A stretch of DNA of 64,000 nt from Cliona cf. orientalis (taxonomy: Eukaryota; Porifera; Demospongiae; Clionaida; Clionaidae): contig OZ005695.1 in assembly GCA_963930775.1 (NCBI GenBank), positions 2,542,001 to 2,606,000 on the forward strand, read 5' to 3'. A model generated the notes under the pieces. It made no database searches. It saw only the letters and a list, made by a program, of their open reading frames with translations, and was not told the DNA's origin. The first letter of the stretch is position 1, and each line of letters begins with the position of its first letter. The position numbers and the translations under genes are program-made. Positions 20,889-31,278 of this stretch are shown here, one piece after another.

Positions 20889-23075
20889 ATGTCTAAAGAT
20901 GGATGTATCATTACTGCTGCCTCACTTTTGTACTGCATGACATTGTGCTATTCAAAACAGCTTCACATAGCAGTGGTGCTGCCACTTGAGCATAGCATGG
21001 TGAGAAATCAGCCAACATCAAGCTGGGAGAGAGGACTGGAGATTCTACCTGGAGCTCAAATTGCAATTGAGCATATCAATCAACGTGAAGATATTCTACC
21101 TGGACACAGTCTGGAACTGAACGTGATAAATAGCGTAAATTGCAAGAATGGACTCAATCAAGATCTTCTCGTAAATTTTATTAACTTTACAGTTTATCAG
21201 AATGTCAGTAGTACTATTGGATTAGTAGGCTCATTCTGTTCAAATTCTGACCGACTGTTATCCTCCCTTCTCAGTGCCTCTGCTTCCTTAAGAAACCAGC
21301 CCTTTCTCTCTAGCTCAGCTTCAATGTCAGTTAGAAACAAAGGTTTGAGGACTCCACCACAATACTACCGTATCCTACAGTCAGCAAATATATTCATCGA
21401 TGCCATAACCGTCCTTGCAAGTGATTCAGAGTGGCAAAGAATTGCAGTTGTGACTGAGTTAAGACAGTCATACTTTTTAAGCGTTGCCGAGGCCTTTTAT
21501 GATATTGCAACTGAAAGTAAATCACACAAAATTATACCATTCATTCAGCTCCACGAAGGCTTTCCACTTGAGTTAGTCTTTCAGAAATTACAGACATACA
21601 ACTCCAAGATTATTGTCATCAGCCTAAGTGTTGCACATGCTATCGACATGCTGTGTTCAGCAAAGGATAGAGGTCTTACTTGGCCAGATTATGCATGGAT
21701 AGTCCATAGCATTACATTTACTGACTTTAGTCTAGCCACAGAATTTGCTGACCTGAACTCATGTAATATTCAGACAGCGCTGGAAGGGGTCATCTTGCTA
21801 GAGCATAGATTGAATGGCAAGACGTCTCTTCCGGGAACTACATCAAGTCTTATGGGGTACACGAACGAGGACTATTTTAAAAAGTACATGGAAAGGTTGG
21901 CAAATCTTAGTGCCAAAGTGAATGCACCACTAAGACCAAATGCATATGCAAATCTGCTACATGACTCTGTGTGGGCCCTTGCTCTGGCCTTCCAGCATGG
22001 ACAAGTAAATAATAGCATTCTGGCTATTGTATCAAACATTAGCTTCATGGGAACAATGGGGATAATCAGTTTTAACGGCTCCCTAGAAATTACAACTGGA
22101 GTTGATATTTTCCAAATTAAAAACGGCTCTCCAATCCATGAAGGATTCTATCATCCTTCAGTGAAGAATATAGACTACGTGGGAAGCTTGCTTGAAAATC
22201 CAAGGCCATCAGTTAAGCATACGATAATTACTGACAACACTTCAATCGTATACACTTCAGTTTTCTCACTAGTGTTCCTCCTGTGTGTTGCAGGAGTAAC
22301 ACTTACTCTTTTCTTTTACATTTACTACCGCAACGAGCCAGAAATAAAAGCAACAAGTGTAACTCTGAGTTTGCTTATGTTTCTAGGTTGCTATGTAATT
22401 CTCTTTTATATGCTTATGGCCATCCTCTATACTCAATCCTTAGTGCCAAGCGATTCACAGTTCAACATTTGCCTCACTCTTCTGTGGTCTGGTGCAACAG
22501 GTGTTTCCTTAACGCTCATACTTGCAACACTACTGGTCAAAACGCTAAGGGTATACCACATCTTTAACCATTTCGGTAAAGTTGGAAAGATGTATTCTGA
22601 CATTGCGCTATTATTCTATGTACTTCTCCTCATTTCACCCAACATAATCATTCACACGATATGGTCGATAGTTGATCCCTATTCAGCTGACACTATTATT
22701 ACTGAGTATCCCAGTTACACGGAAGTCGAGCAACGCTGCTACAGTAAGCAGATACTACTCTGGTTTTGTATTCTATACCTCAATATTGAGGGACTAGCCG
22801 TGATACTTATCATCGTTGCTGTGAAAACAAGGAAGATTCACCGAGAGAACTTTAAAGACACAAAAAAGGTTAACGCATTTATATTTATTCTACTGATAGT
22901 CATCTATGTCATAAGTGCCCAGTGGATTATATTTCGCAGTATTGGGGTCAAGAAAGGTTACGCCAGTATTCCACTCCACATCGGACATGTTATTATTGTC
23001 GTCAGCTGTCAGGGGCTTCTCTTTATTCCTAAGATTCTGCCACCTCTTCAGCGTAATTTTTTTAATAAATCATGA
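20889..23075 (+). CDS. Class C G-protein-coupled receptor (GABA-B/mGlu-like), intronless
   Basis: The protein has 728 residues. Residues 1-22 are a signal peptide (ending LTLCYS-like). Residues ~24-430 form a Venus-flytrap ligand-binding domain of the ANF-receptor/LIVBP type; PGAQIAIEHINQREDILPGH is the typical early strand and helix. About seven hydrophobic segments lie at ~455-478, 489-513, 527-557, 572-596, 623-650, 661-686 and 692-718, ending in a very short tail (LQRNFFNKS). There is no nine-Cys linker between flytrap and membrane part, which favours the GABA-B branch over mGlu receptors. The short tail lacks the coiled coil used for GABA-B heterodimers. The known family role is G-protein signalling after small-molecule binding; the ligand here is unknown. 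It is a single-exon gene lying between intron-rich receptors, which suggests that it was retroposed or comes from an intronless family. Confidence 0.85.
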   Translation: MSKDGCIITAASLLYCMTLCYSKQLHIAVVLPLEHSMVRNQPTSSWERGLEILPGAQIAIEHINQREDILPGHSLELNVINSVNCKNGLNQDLLVNFINFTVYQNVSSTIGLVGSFCSNSDRLLSSLLSASASLRNQPFLSSSASMSVRNKGLRTPPQYYRILQSANIFIDAITVLASDSEWQRIAVVTELRQSYFLSVAEAFYDIATESKSHKIIPFIQLHEGFPLELVFQKLQTYNSKIIVISLSVAHAIDMLCSAKDRGLTWPDYAWIVHSITFTDFSLATEFADLNSCNIQTALEGVILLEHRLNGKTSLPGTTSSLMGYTNEDYFKKYMERLANLSAKVNAPLRPNAYANLLHDSVWALALAFQHGQVNNSILAIVSNISFMGTMGIISFNGSLEITTGVDIFQIKNGSPIHEGFYHPSVKNIDYVGSLLENPRPSVKHTIITDNTSIVYTSVFSLVFLLCVAGVTLTLFFYIYYRNEPEIKATSVTLSLLMFLGCYVILFYMLMAILYTQSLVPSDSQFNICLTLLWSGATGVSLTLILATLLVKTLRVYHIFNHFGKVGKMYSDIALLFYVLLLISPNIIIHTIWSIVDPYSADTIITEYPSYTEVEQRCYSKQILLWFCILYLNIEGLAVILIIVAVKTRKIHRENFKDTKKVNAFIFILLIVIYVISAQWIIFRSIGVKKGYASIPLHIGHVIIVVSCQGLLFIPKILPPLQRNFFNKS

Positions 23076-24196
23076 GCAGTATCAATTTAAGCTCCAACAA
23101 TTAATTGTGCGTGTGGATTATAATTAGCTACTATAGTTGCTGTGTGACTGAATTTCAATTTTAGCGAATGTAGACAGTATAGCTGAGCCAGTGTTTGTTA
23201 TAACTTATTATGATTTGTACATAATTATTATTGTTGATATTAACTTAGACTGACTGATTGTTTAATTTGGCCATTTAATTTATGGCAATCCTGAGAGAGA
23301 ACATTATGTATTACACTATGGATTGGATGCAATACTCTTTTCACCAATAGAATTATAATCAATGGTCACACGAAAGCAAGCCTAGCGTCTATAGCTAGCT
23401 AGCCATAATAGAAGGAGAATTTATGATAAGTTGAACATCTCTTAGCTCTTTCAATAATGTAATTTATGGTCAAGTGTATTGCTAGTCTGCATACCTCACG
23501 CACTATTATGCTGGATCCCTAGTGCTGACATAGCCAAGTCTAGAGATGCCACCAGTTTCAGCACAGGTAGACTATAGTAGCTATGAGTCTTACAGTAGTA
23601 GAGAAGAGTGCTTGAAGTAGAGTTCGTAGTAGCTAGTGAGGTAGTGAAACAATGAGATGAGGATGTTAAGGTAGTGTAGTAGTGAGGTGATACAATCGTG
23701 AGGTAGTGATCAGGTGTTTGTTTTCGATCACTAAAATTAAACATTATTAGTACATGCACTGTAACAGTTTCGATTTGTGTCCCTATTGTAGGATGCAGAC
23801 TACAAGAATAAAAATACTATAATATTATTATCTGTATTTGCTAGATTGTAAATATTACAAGAGTCTACGTTGTAAGTATTCGTGTAGTATGTCCTCACGT
23901 TTCTTAGACTAATATTCTGTTCTGTTTTAGCTGCTATTGTGTATACCTAATGAAAACATTATAGACATACTGGTGCCATGCACGAAGAGTGGGATACTCT
24001 CATGACAAGGACATGATTATTATTATGCACCCAATAGGTCTTATCTAACACAAACATGGATGCCTCCACTGCCAAGATTATATAGCTGACAGGATACAAG
24101 AGCATAAAGTGTTTGGAATGAGTTGCCAACACACCTCCGGCTCTATAGAATCTGATATAGCTACATAATATCTGATTTATACTAAAGGTTTACAAA
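23076..24196. other. Intergenic region between GPCR and gene B
   Basis: AT-rich spacer. Between about 23570 and 23720 is an irregular TAGTAG/GAGGTAGTG-rich patch. No gene, RNA or element with clear ends is seen. Confidence 0.45.
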
Positions 24197-26105
24197 ATGG
24201 CAGTGTCTTTTAGTCAAGGGGTGTTGTGGATCTGTCTCTCCGTGCTGGTTAGGCTCACATGTAAGTCCAGATATATGTCTGTGGTCTATCTAGCCTCGTC
24301 CCCAGACCCATTCCCAACTTTTTAATATTCAGCATAGCTATAGACATGCAACATTGAATGGGCCTTTGGTGAGGCTAGCTCTATCAAGAATTCACTATGA
24401 TTAAATTTTAGATGCTAGCTATATCCTGATCAAAAAATACTTTTGCATGCAGTTCAATGTCTTCAAACTGGAAATGGAAGAGGTCCCCCACAACTAAGAG
24501 AATATAGAGGAGCTGAAAATGACAACAGAATCTTCCGTCACCATCAAGCAATCATTCCAAGCTATCAGTTCACCTGCTGTGGAAACATCACAGAATGGGG
24601 TGCTGATGTGTTCCTCAACGATCAAAATGGCTATACTCTCGATTTCCAAGTCTGGAGGCCATCATCCACTGTGGATGACTCCACTGGCACTGGCTGCTAC
24701 AGTCTGGTGGGAAACAACAGGTTTGCATCGATTTCTCTGAGTGGAGGGATAGCAAGAGTCACTCCATCACCTCAAGGCTACATTCAGTTCCAGCCAAATG
24801 ACGTGCTGGGTTTCTACGTGGAAAGTGCTAATTTAGTGACCTTGCGTCCACCTAATGGAGTGGTGCTTCAAACTCAACCCTCTCGTTTCACCAGTGAAGT
24901 TGTATGGCATGCCAGTATCCCACCAAGCATAGCAGCTTCTCTGAACATGGACTGCCCCTACTCTGTTGGGAGTAATGGAATATTGAGCACATTAACACGT
25001 GCAGCACCTGTCATCTCTATTGCCACAAGTAAGTCGGGGATACTTAGCATCATACAGCACTGGCGTAAGAACCAGGGGGGCTGGGGGGGGGGGGCAATTG
25101 CCCCCCCAGTCATAAGATTGGGGGGGGCAGAGCCCCTCTGATTTTTAGACTGCTGTACAAGCCAGGGGGTGGGGCTCACCCTCTGAGATTTGCACTTTTC
25201 TTTTTCATCTGTTGCCACAATCAGGGTTGAGTTATTCATGATTGTGGTGTATCTTAGCCCCACGGTGTGTAGATATCAATAATTGTCACATGTGAACACA
25301 GATCAGTAGTCACTACTGATCTGTGTTCACATGTGACAAGCTAAGAGTCCAGAATGTCCTCGAAAATGCACTAGAAAAGCTCTCAGAAGGTCTAAAACTC
25401 CAAAATTTTCATGGGGGAGCATGCCCCCAGGCCCCCCTAGCTTTCGCGCGCTATGTGCACGTAAAACGAGTCTTCACCTGCTTACTTTCAGCCCCCCTGC
25501 TCAAAAACATCTTCCTACGCTACTGTACAGTGATTTCCCTCTCTCTCCTTTCCTCTCAATCTCTCTCTCCCTCCGCTTCCCCCCTCTCTCTCCATTTAAT
25601 GGTCCAATCTCACTCTTCCCCCAATATAGCAACTTATTCTTGTAGCCACCCTCCTTCATCAATCCAGCTCTTGCATACACCAATACAAACTTCATCGGAT
25701 TCAAGTTCAGAAAGTTCAACTTCTTCAGCAGAATCAAACAATACCCCAGCGCCTACAAACACTGTAGACCCTGACACATTACCAAGTGCACAAATTCCAT
25801 GGTTGCTTATTGGAGGAGCTGTGGCTGGTGTGACAGTGATCATCATTGCGATTGTTGCTATCATTATTGCCATATGCTGTCTGAAAGTAAAGAGCAAAAG
25901 TGCTAGCGGCAGCCACGAGCGATTTTATGACTATCCTTATGGAGCTACTGCACAAACAGATAGCGAGTCAGACGCTGAAACCAATCGCTATCTAACTAAG
26001 TCTGTGGCCACAAAAAGAAATGAAGCTTATAACATGAAGGCAAGGAGGCCAACACCTTTTGAAGAAGATGAGCATATTTATGATAAACTACGCTACAACT
26101 ATTGA
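24197..26105 (+). CDS. Gene B: kinase-less paralog with the shared ectodomain and tyrosine-rich tail
   Basis: Three exons, 24197-24260, 24453-25028 and 25630-26105, join in phase 1 to give 371 residues. It has a signal peptide (1-21) and the shared ectodomain (22-213; [29 protein letters not shown]). A Ser/Thr/Pro-rich stalk opens with TTYSC, and a transmembrane helix (~270-298) follows. The ~72-residue tail has tyrosines in DYPYG, NEAYNMK and HIYDKLRYNY. No kinase exon follows before the next gene. The second intron (601 bp, against 70 bp in gene A) has collected transposon debris, a perfect palindrome and a C/T-rich tract. The tail's spaced YxxL/YxxM-like motifs suggest phosphorylation by a partner kinase; this is inference. 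Confidence 0.85.
25029..25629. repeat. Gene B intron 2: transposon debris and C/T-rich tract
   Basis: The intron holds G/C-run blocks (about 25069-25135, with an inverted GGGGGG...CAATTG...CCCCCC core), a perfect palindrome (25283-25339), a block 'gggggagcatgcccccaggcccccc' of the kind common at ends of small DNA transposons (about 25415-25440), and a C/T-rich run at about 25547-25600 leading to the acceptor. Confidence 0.55.
25283..25339. repeat. Perfect palindrome, 28-bp arms with 1-bp centre
   Basis: The arms TTGTCACATGTGAACACAGA... and its exact complement meet at a single C (25311). There is no mismatch in 28 bp. It lies inside intron 2 of gene B and could form a cruciform, or a hairpin in the pre-mRNA. 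Confidence 0.85.
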
Positions 26106-26674
26106 CCAATGATTGGTAGATGATGGAATATCATGAAATGCACAGCTATTGATTAGAGCTTAGAAAGAGAGATTGCATGCACATATTATTACTGATTCTA
26201 TCTAATGTCCATCTATAAATAAGCTAGTTCATAAAATTTTTATGATTGCTGCCATGTGATTAATGCTTCAGATAAAACCAGATAATTTTTGGCACCTCTC
26301 AATATTTGTTATAATATCACAGATTCTGAAGAGGATGGCAATTCCAGTTCAGCTGTTTATTGCAACACTATGAATAGAACTCCTTAACTAGAATAATGCT
26401 GGCAGGCTGAATAAATTTTGTTCAGGTTTTCAATACTTTGGTAATTCACACTCACGGTGATAATCATGGATATGCATGGCATTTCCCTGCACCACCACAT
26501 CCTTAGTCTATTATCCTTATAGGCCTCCAAATTAGTGAGCATCATCAAGCATAGAAGTGTGAACTAGGCTAGATATCAGCCATTTATTGCTAAGGTAAGA
26601 GAAATGGACATTAAGATGTGACTACCGTATTATCTTCGTGAGTAATAAGTAAAAGATTCTGCAATGCTATAGAG
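26106..26674. other. Spacer between genes B and C
   Basis: AT-rich stretch containing the 3' UTR of B and the 5' flank of C. No further gene or repeat with defined ends is seen. Confidence 0.45.
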
Positions 26675-28254
26675 ATGATGGCAGCCACTTGGTTGTTCTC
26701 AATCATCGTAAACTTCCTTTTGATCAAGATAACACGTGAGTGAGCTGCTACCAGTATATAATATACTGCATAATAATGATGTAGCTATAATAATATTATA
26801 ATTCATTCAAGTTATTGCAATGCACAGTTCAAAATCTTCTTACTCGCAATGGAATTGGCCCTCCAGAGCTAAGAGACTACGATGGAGAAACCAATAAAAT
26901 TAGACTCCCTCTTCATCACCAAGCAATCATCACCACCTACAGCTTCGATAGCTGTGGAAATATCACAGAATGGGGAGCAGATATGCATCGTTCCGATGTC
27001 CCTTACTCACTCGCTTTCCAAGTTTGGAGACCATCACCCACTGTGAATAGATCCACTGGGACTGGCTGCTACAGTCTCGTTGGAGACAATAGGTTCATTT
27101 CAGCCTCTTTGAGCGATGGGATACTCAAGGTCACTCCATCACCCCGAGACTACATCATGTTTCAGCCACGAGATGTATTGGGATTCTACATAAGAAGTGT
27201 TAGCATTAGATCACCTGATGAGATCCCGAATGGACTAGTGATTCAGACTAGCCCTAAAAGATTCACCAGTGAATTGGTGTGGTACACCAGCATTTCGTCA
27301 TACATCCGTATGCTCACTGTTGATGACTGTCCCTGCTCAGTAGGACACAAGGGAATTTTAGTCTCTTCAACACAAGCAGCACCAGTTATCTCTGTTGGCA
27401 TGAGTAAGTACATGTATACATATAGCACGAATACGAGATGGAAAATATCTGTAATCTCTCTCTCTCTCTCTCTCTCATTCATACACACAATCACAACACT
27501 AGCTACCTATCCCTGTAGGCCCTCCACTTCTCAGCAGACAAGCTCGCCATCAGCAACATCTTTTATGCCATCTTCAATACGAAATCATAAGCCCACATCT
27601 ACCATCACAACCTCGCCATCAGCAACATCTCTTATGCCATCTTCAATACAAACTCATCAGCCCACATCTACCGTCACCATGAGCCTCATTATACGTTCTT
27701 CATCTTCGCAATCTATTGCAATTAAGGAAACCCCCACACAATCCATGGCCATAGCTACTGGCCTTAATATGTACGCTTCAATGTCACCCACTCCATTTGT
27801 AGAAGTAACTGCAACTAGGCAAGTAAGTGCCACTCTGAGTACTAACAGTACCCTTCCTCCTAGAGTGGGCCAGCAGGTTTCACGGTTGCTCATCGCCGGC
27901 TGTGTCTCAGCAGTTGCTATTGTCATACTGAGCTCGCTAACTGTTGTCACTGTGGTCTGCTGTTTCAAAAGAAGAAGATATCCAAAAGACGATCAAGTGG
28001 TGACTAAAATTGCAGATGAGCACCATTATGATTGTATCATGCCAGCACATAGGGCATCAGAGCATAAAAGTAAATCTAATCATCGATCAAAAGAGCGTGA
28101 TCCATTTGAGCTTATTGATATGAAGATGAATGCTGCTTATGCTACTACCAGCGAACTTCACTCTGTTGAGATTAATGAGAACGTTGCTTATAATGTGTAC
28201 GCTCGCATAATGACAACCACAGACAGCCAAATTTACGAAAATTATTGCTATTAA
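26675..28254 (+). CDS. Gene C: kinase-less paralog with the shared ectodomain, mucin-like stalk and tyrosine-rich tail
   Basis: Exons 26675-26735, 26828-27403 and 27503-28254 give 462 residues. The signal peptide (MMAATWLFSIIVNFLLIKIT) is followed by the shared ectodomain ([29 protein letters not shown]). The stalk (~214-340) is rich in Ser, Thr and Pro and contains a tandem duplication of a ~25-residue unit (SPSATS(F/L)MPSSI...). A transmembrane helix (~341-367) precedes a ~95-residue tail with tyrosines in HHYDCI, NAAYATT, NVAYNVYARI and QIYENY. Intron 2 is 99 bp, a multiple of three, and has no stop in frame, so a transcript retaining it would still encode a membrane receptor with a longer stalk. 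It contains (TC)11. No kinase exons follow. Confidence 0.85.
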
Positions 28255-29219
28255 AAACTATAAAATAATATAGCATTGTATTAATTTCTTGCTCCAGAAT
28301 GGTATGCTTCCATACAACTGAAGTTATTGTTGCTAACATTGCACTCTCCTTAATTCTCTCGTATAACATTATGCGCATGCGCGCAATACCCCCGCCCAGT
28401 GTAATAATACTGGGAGGGGCTATATATACCGCGGATAGTGCAGCCAAGTCGTACAAAAGAATGTTCAACAACTAGAGAGGAGCTCCGTTTCAAATCTCAA
28501 GACCGAAGTCAAGGTGAGCAATATTAAAACCTAGCATGCATAAGCTTAGTAGAGTCTACGGAGTTCAGCATGTGGCGCGATTTATCTGTTGAATTTAACT
28601 TGATCTATATACTCTCAAATTGACTAATGTTAACCAAACTCAATGATTATTATGCTCATAATAATATTATTATAGATCACAAAATGGTTATTTCACCATG
28701 ATATTCATGATGCATGGTACTCATACAAGTCGGAACAATAATTATTAAAGTCTGCATGGCTTGAATTTTTGTCATACAAAAAATTAATAACAAAATAAGC
28801 CACTGTGTTGCACAAATCAATTTAGATTCAGGTGGAGCACAGCTTATAGACAATACAAAACTATCACTTTATTTGGAATAATACAAAGTTGATGTATGTC
28901 TTTAATTCTTGTGGTTGAATGATAGCATAATTCCATGCAATGTACAGTAATTCTTGATCGATCGAGAGCTTATTTGGAACTAATTTATTGGCAGAGAGAT
29001 GAGTGCATGATCCAATACTTACTAATGAGAGCAGTATACTACAGCCAGGTAACTATACAGCTATTATCATCAATGATCGAACTGCCAGTACTTTGTGGGA
29101 AATGGTATCATGAGTAGACACAATGTCATGATGAGGCCAAGAGATACGTGCAGCTCAGCTTATTAACAACCTTCGATGAAAACAAGTGTTATGTTGGCAC
29201 TTAATGGACCGTATTCATA
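28255..29219. other. Spacer downstream of gene C, up to the transposon
   Basis: It holds a promoter-like patch at 28375-28512 (listed separately). The rest, 28513-29219, is AT-rich with no supported gene. The left target dinucleotide of the transposon ends it. Confidence 0.45.
28375..28512 (+). promoter_or_regulatory. Promoter-like patch with possible untranslated first exon
   Basis: In order: a GCGCATGCGC palindrome (NRF1-type site) near 28371-28382, a GC-rich block CCCCGCCCAG, a TATA-like CTATATATACC near 28420-28430, then ~80 bp of transcribed-looking sequence ending CAAG|GTGAGC, a good splice donor at about 28512. No ATG-led frame lies in it. It may start gene D's transcript, with the transposon inside its first intron. 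Confidence 0.4.
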
Positions 29220-29594
29220 ATTATTATTCTAAATAACGCACGCCTGCGCGCCATTGGGCGGGAAAAATCCCAGGGTAAAACGGCCGCACGCCATTTTTAC
29301 TTGTATTTTCATGCACTTTCGAAGGTTATACTGACAGCTGCAGACGATAGTTTTGATTATTTTTCAGAAATACAGTGAGGATAACAAACAAGTAAGTGGA
29401 CAAAAAGTTGACTTGGGTGAAACTGTGGCTATTTACCAGTTTTTCAGGAGGTTTTCCACAAGGTATTTTGCTTCAGTCAATAGGTGGCAGTTTCGGGGGG
29501 CCCACGCTTGCAATATAGCTTCTGACTTTCATTTCATTCTTGCAACACTTGCTACTAGGACTATACAAACTGCTTGCATCAGCAAATGGGCGGG
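29220..29594 (+). repeat. Left terminal inverted repeat of the ISL2EU element
   Basis: It pairs with 32812-33186 in reverse. The outer part carries GGCGCGCAGG-type GC blocks and 'CGGCCGCACGCC'. An open reading frame of ~80 residues (IFQKYSEDNKQVSG...) reads inward in both copies and differs by one residue in the shared part. Confidence 0.9.
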
Positions 29595-29644
29595 GTGGGA
29601 ACCATACTAATATTCATCACTTCCACTTGACATTTACCACAGGA

Positions 29645-31186
29645 ATGCAGAATAAAGATTGGCCCTCCAGCAGCTTTTTTGTACCTTTACTCCAAGTTCA
29701 TGCACCACCACAGTTTACTATTGGCAATATCACCAACTATTTCATTACCCGCATTGCATCAGATGGTAAATCAGCTAACGACTTCAAGAATATCAACTCA
29801 AGAGCCTTTCCACTGTTTAAGGATGGTCATATACAGAACATTATGGCATACAAGAGTACTTCTGGAGATACTACTTACTATCAAGCCAGCTGTCTACCTG
29901 AAATGAAGAAAAACACAATATATACTATTAGGATTGCACTAAACAACAGCAGTGGTGATATTGTGTATGCTCAATGTGGATGTGCCGCTGGCAGTGGACC
30001 TACAGGCAGTTGTAAGCACATAGCAGCTAAGTGCTATGCCTTAGAAGATTTTTGTCGTATCCATCAACTTCGTGATCATGTGCCATGTACTTCTCAGCTT
30101 CAGACGTGGAACCAACCTCGAAAACGTACCCTGGACTCAGCAGACATTGAAGAAATAAAATTCATTAAAATGGAATACGGAAAAACGAAGCGCAAACCAA
30201 CGGTTGTCCCATATGATCCACGTCCGGTTCCACTTCGATGCACTACAGCTGAAGAAATACAGTCCCTGCGGCAAGCTCTTGAAAGTAAGGGATCAGATAT
30301 AGCACTGCTGCATGTTCTACCTGGCGTAGTGTCATCACAAGGTCCCCAACTCCCTTTGATCCCAAGGTCATCACAAGAGCGAATTCGACACCTGCTGGTC
30401 ACACAACTAATTCAACCAGTATCTATCCGCGATATCTTGTTGTATGGTGAAAAGTTGGTGGAAATGTTAACACCCTCCCCCCAAGATATTGCAACCATAG
30501 AACAGGCTACAAGAAAACAACACGATAGCAAACGTTGGCATGAAGAGCGGTATGGGAGACTAACATCCTCAGGGTTTGGAGAGATCATTAAATGCAGAAC
30601 ATATGAAGGGCATGCACAGAGGAAGCTTTATCCAACACAGAGCAAACTGTCAACATCGTCAATCCAGTGGGGAAAGCACAATGAACCTATAGCTCGGCAG
30701 CAGTATGAACGATCCTCCAAGTTGAAAGTTCGCAATTGTGGCTTATACATTTCTGAACATGGATTCCTTGCTGCTTCACCAGATGGTGTCGTCTGTGATG
30801 AAGATGGGTCTCCGAAGGGAACGCTTGAAATTAAGTGCCCGTACACACAAAGAAACACAAGTGTTGTCGATGCTTGCAGTACAGCCACTTTCTTTTGTAA
30901 ACTAGATGAAAAAGATAAGACCACAATACACTTAAAGAAAAACCATAACTATTATTATCAAGTCCAAGGCCAAATGGCAGTACTTAATATGCCGTGGTGT
31001 GATTTTGTGGTGTGGACTACACAAGATATGCACATAGAAAGGATTTTTTTTGATGAAACCTTTTGGAAAACTCATTGTTATCCTAAACTACGTTCCTTTT
31101 ATTATGGTATTATCTTACCTGAGTTAGTGTACCCTAGGTACCCTCTGAGTCTTAATATTTTGGATTATAGGCCATATCTTTCATAG
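29645..31186 (+). CDS. SWIM zinc finger / YqaJ-type nuclease protein of ISL2EU transposon
   Basis: From ATG 29645-29647 the frame encodes 513 residues. The same frame is open further upstream, but without an ATG and into the inverted repeat. Residues ~111-125 form a SWIM zinc finger, CGC...CKH. Residues ~300-470 form a YqaJ-like (lambda-exonuclease-type) nuclease domain: LTSSGFGEIIK, a WGKHNEPIARQQYE helix, ASPDGVV with the metal-binding Asp, LEIKCPY as the ExK motif, and YYYQVQGQM. Such proteins accompany the transposase in ISL2EU elements; their exact task in transposition is not settled, and end processing or repair is a guess. The start is uncertain because an upstream exon in the TIR could be spliced on at 'ccacag|gaatg'. 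Confidence 0.82.
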   Translation: MQNKDWPSSSFFVPLLQVHAPPQFTIGNITNYFITRIASDGKSANDFKNINSRAFPLFKDGHIQNIMAYKSTSGDTTYYQASCLPEMKKNTIYTIRIALNNSSGDIVYAQCGCAAGSGPTGSCKHIAAKCYALEDFCRIHQLRDHVPCTSQLQTWNQPRKRTLDSADIEEIKFIKMEYGKTKRKPTVVPYDPRPVPLRCTTAEEIQSLRQALESKGSDIALLHVLPGVVSSQGPQLPLIPRSSQERIRHLLVTQLIQPVSIRDILLYGEKLVEMLTPSPQDIATIEQATRKQHDSKRWHEERYGRLTSSGFGEIIKCRTYEGHAQRKLYPTQSKLSTSSIQWGKHNEPIARQQYERSSKLKVRNCGLYISEHGFLAASPDGVVCDEDGSPKGTLEIKCPYTQRNTSVVDACSTATFFCKLDEKDKTTIHLKKNHNYYYQVQGQMAVLNMPWCDFVVWTTQDMHIERIFFDETFWKTHCYPKLRSFYYGIILPELVYPRYPLSLNILDYRPYLS

Positions 31187-31278
31187 CTGGTCTTTATTAT
31201 TTTTGTACTTTGTACTCACACTATCATGCCAAATTCATGTGATGTGTCATGTGACAGGTACATACATAACTATGTAAA

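Noticed and set aside
24197..28254. B and C as broken 5' halves of kinase genes
   Set aside because: Each has its own stop after a tail with conserved tyrosines. The tails of B and D are alike, and no kinase-like exon remnants are seen downstream, so they look like finished kinase-less genes.
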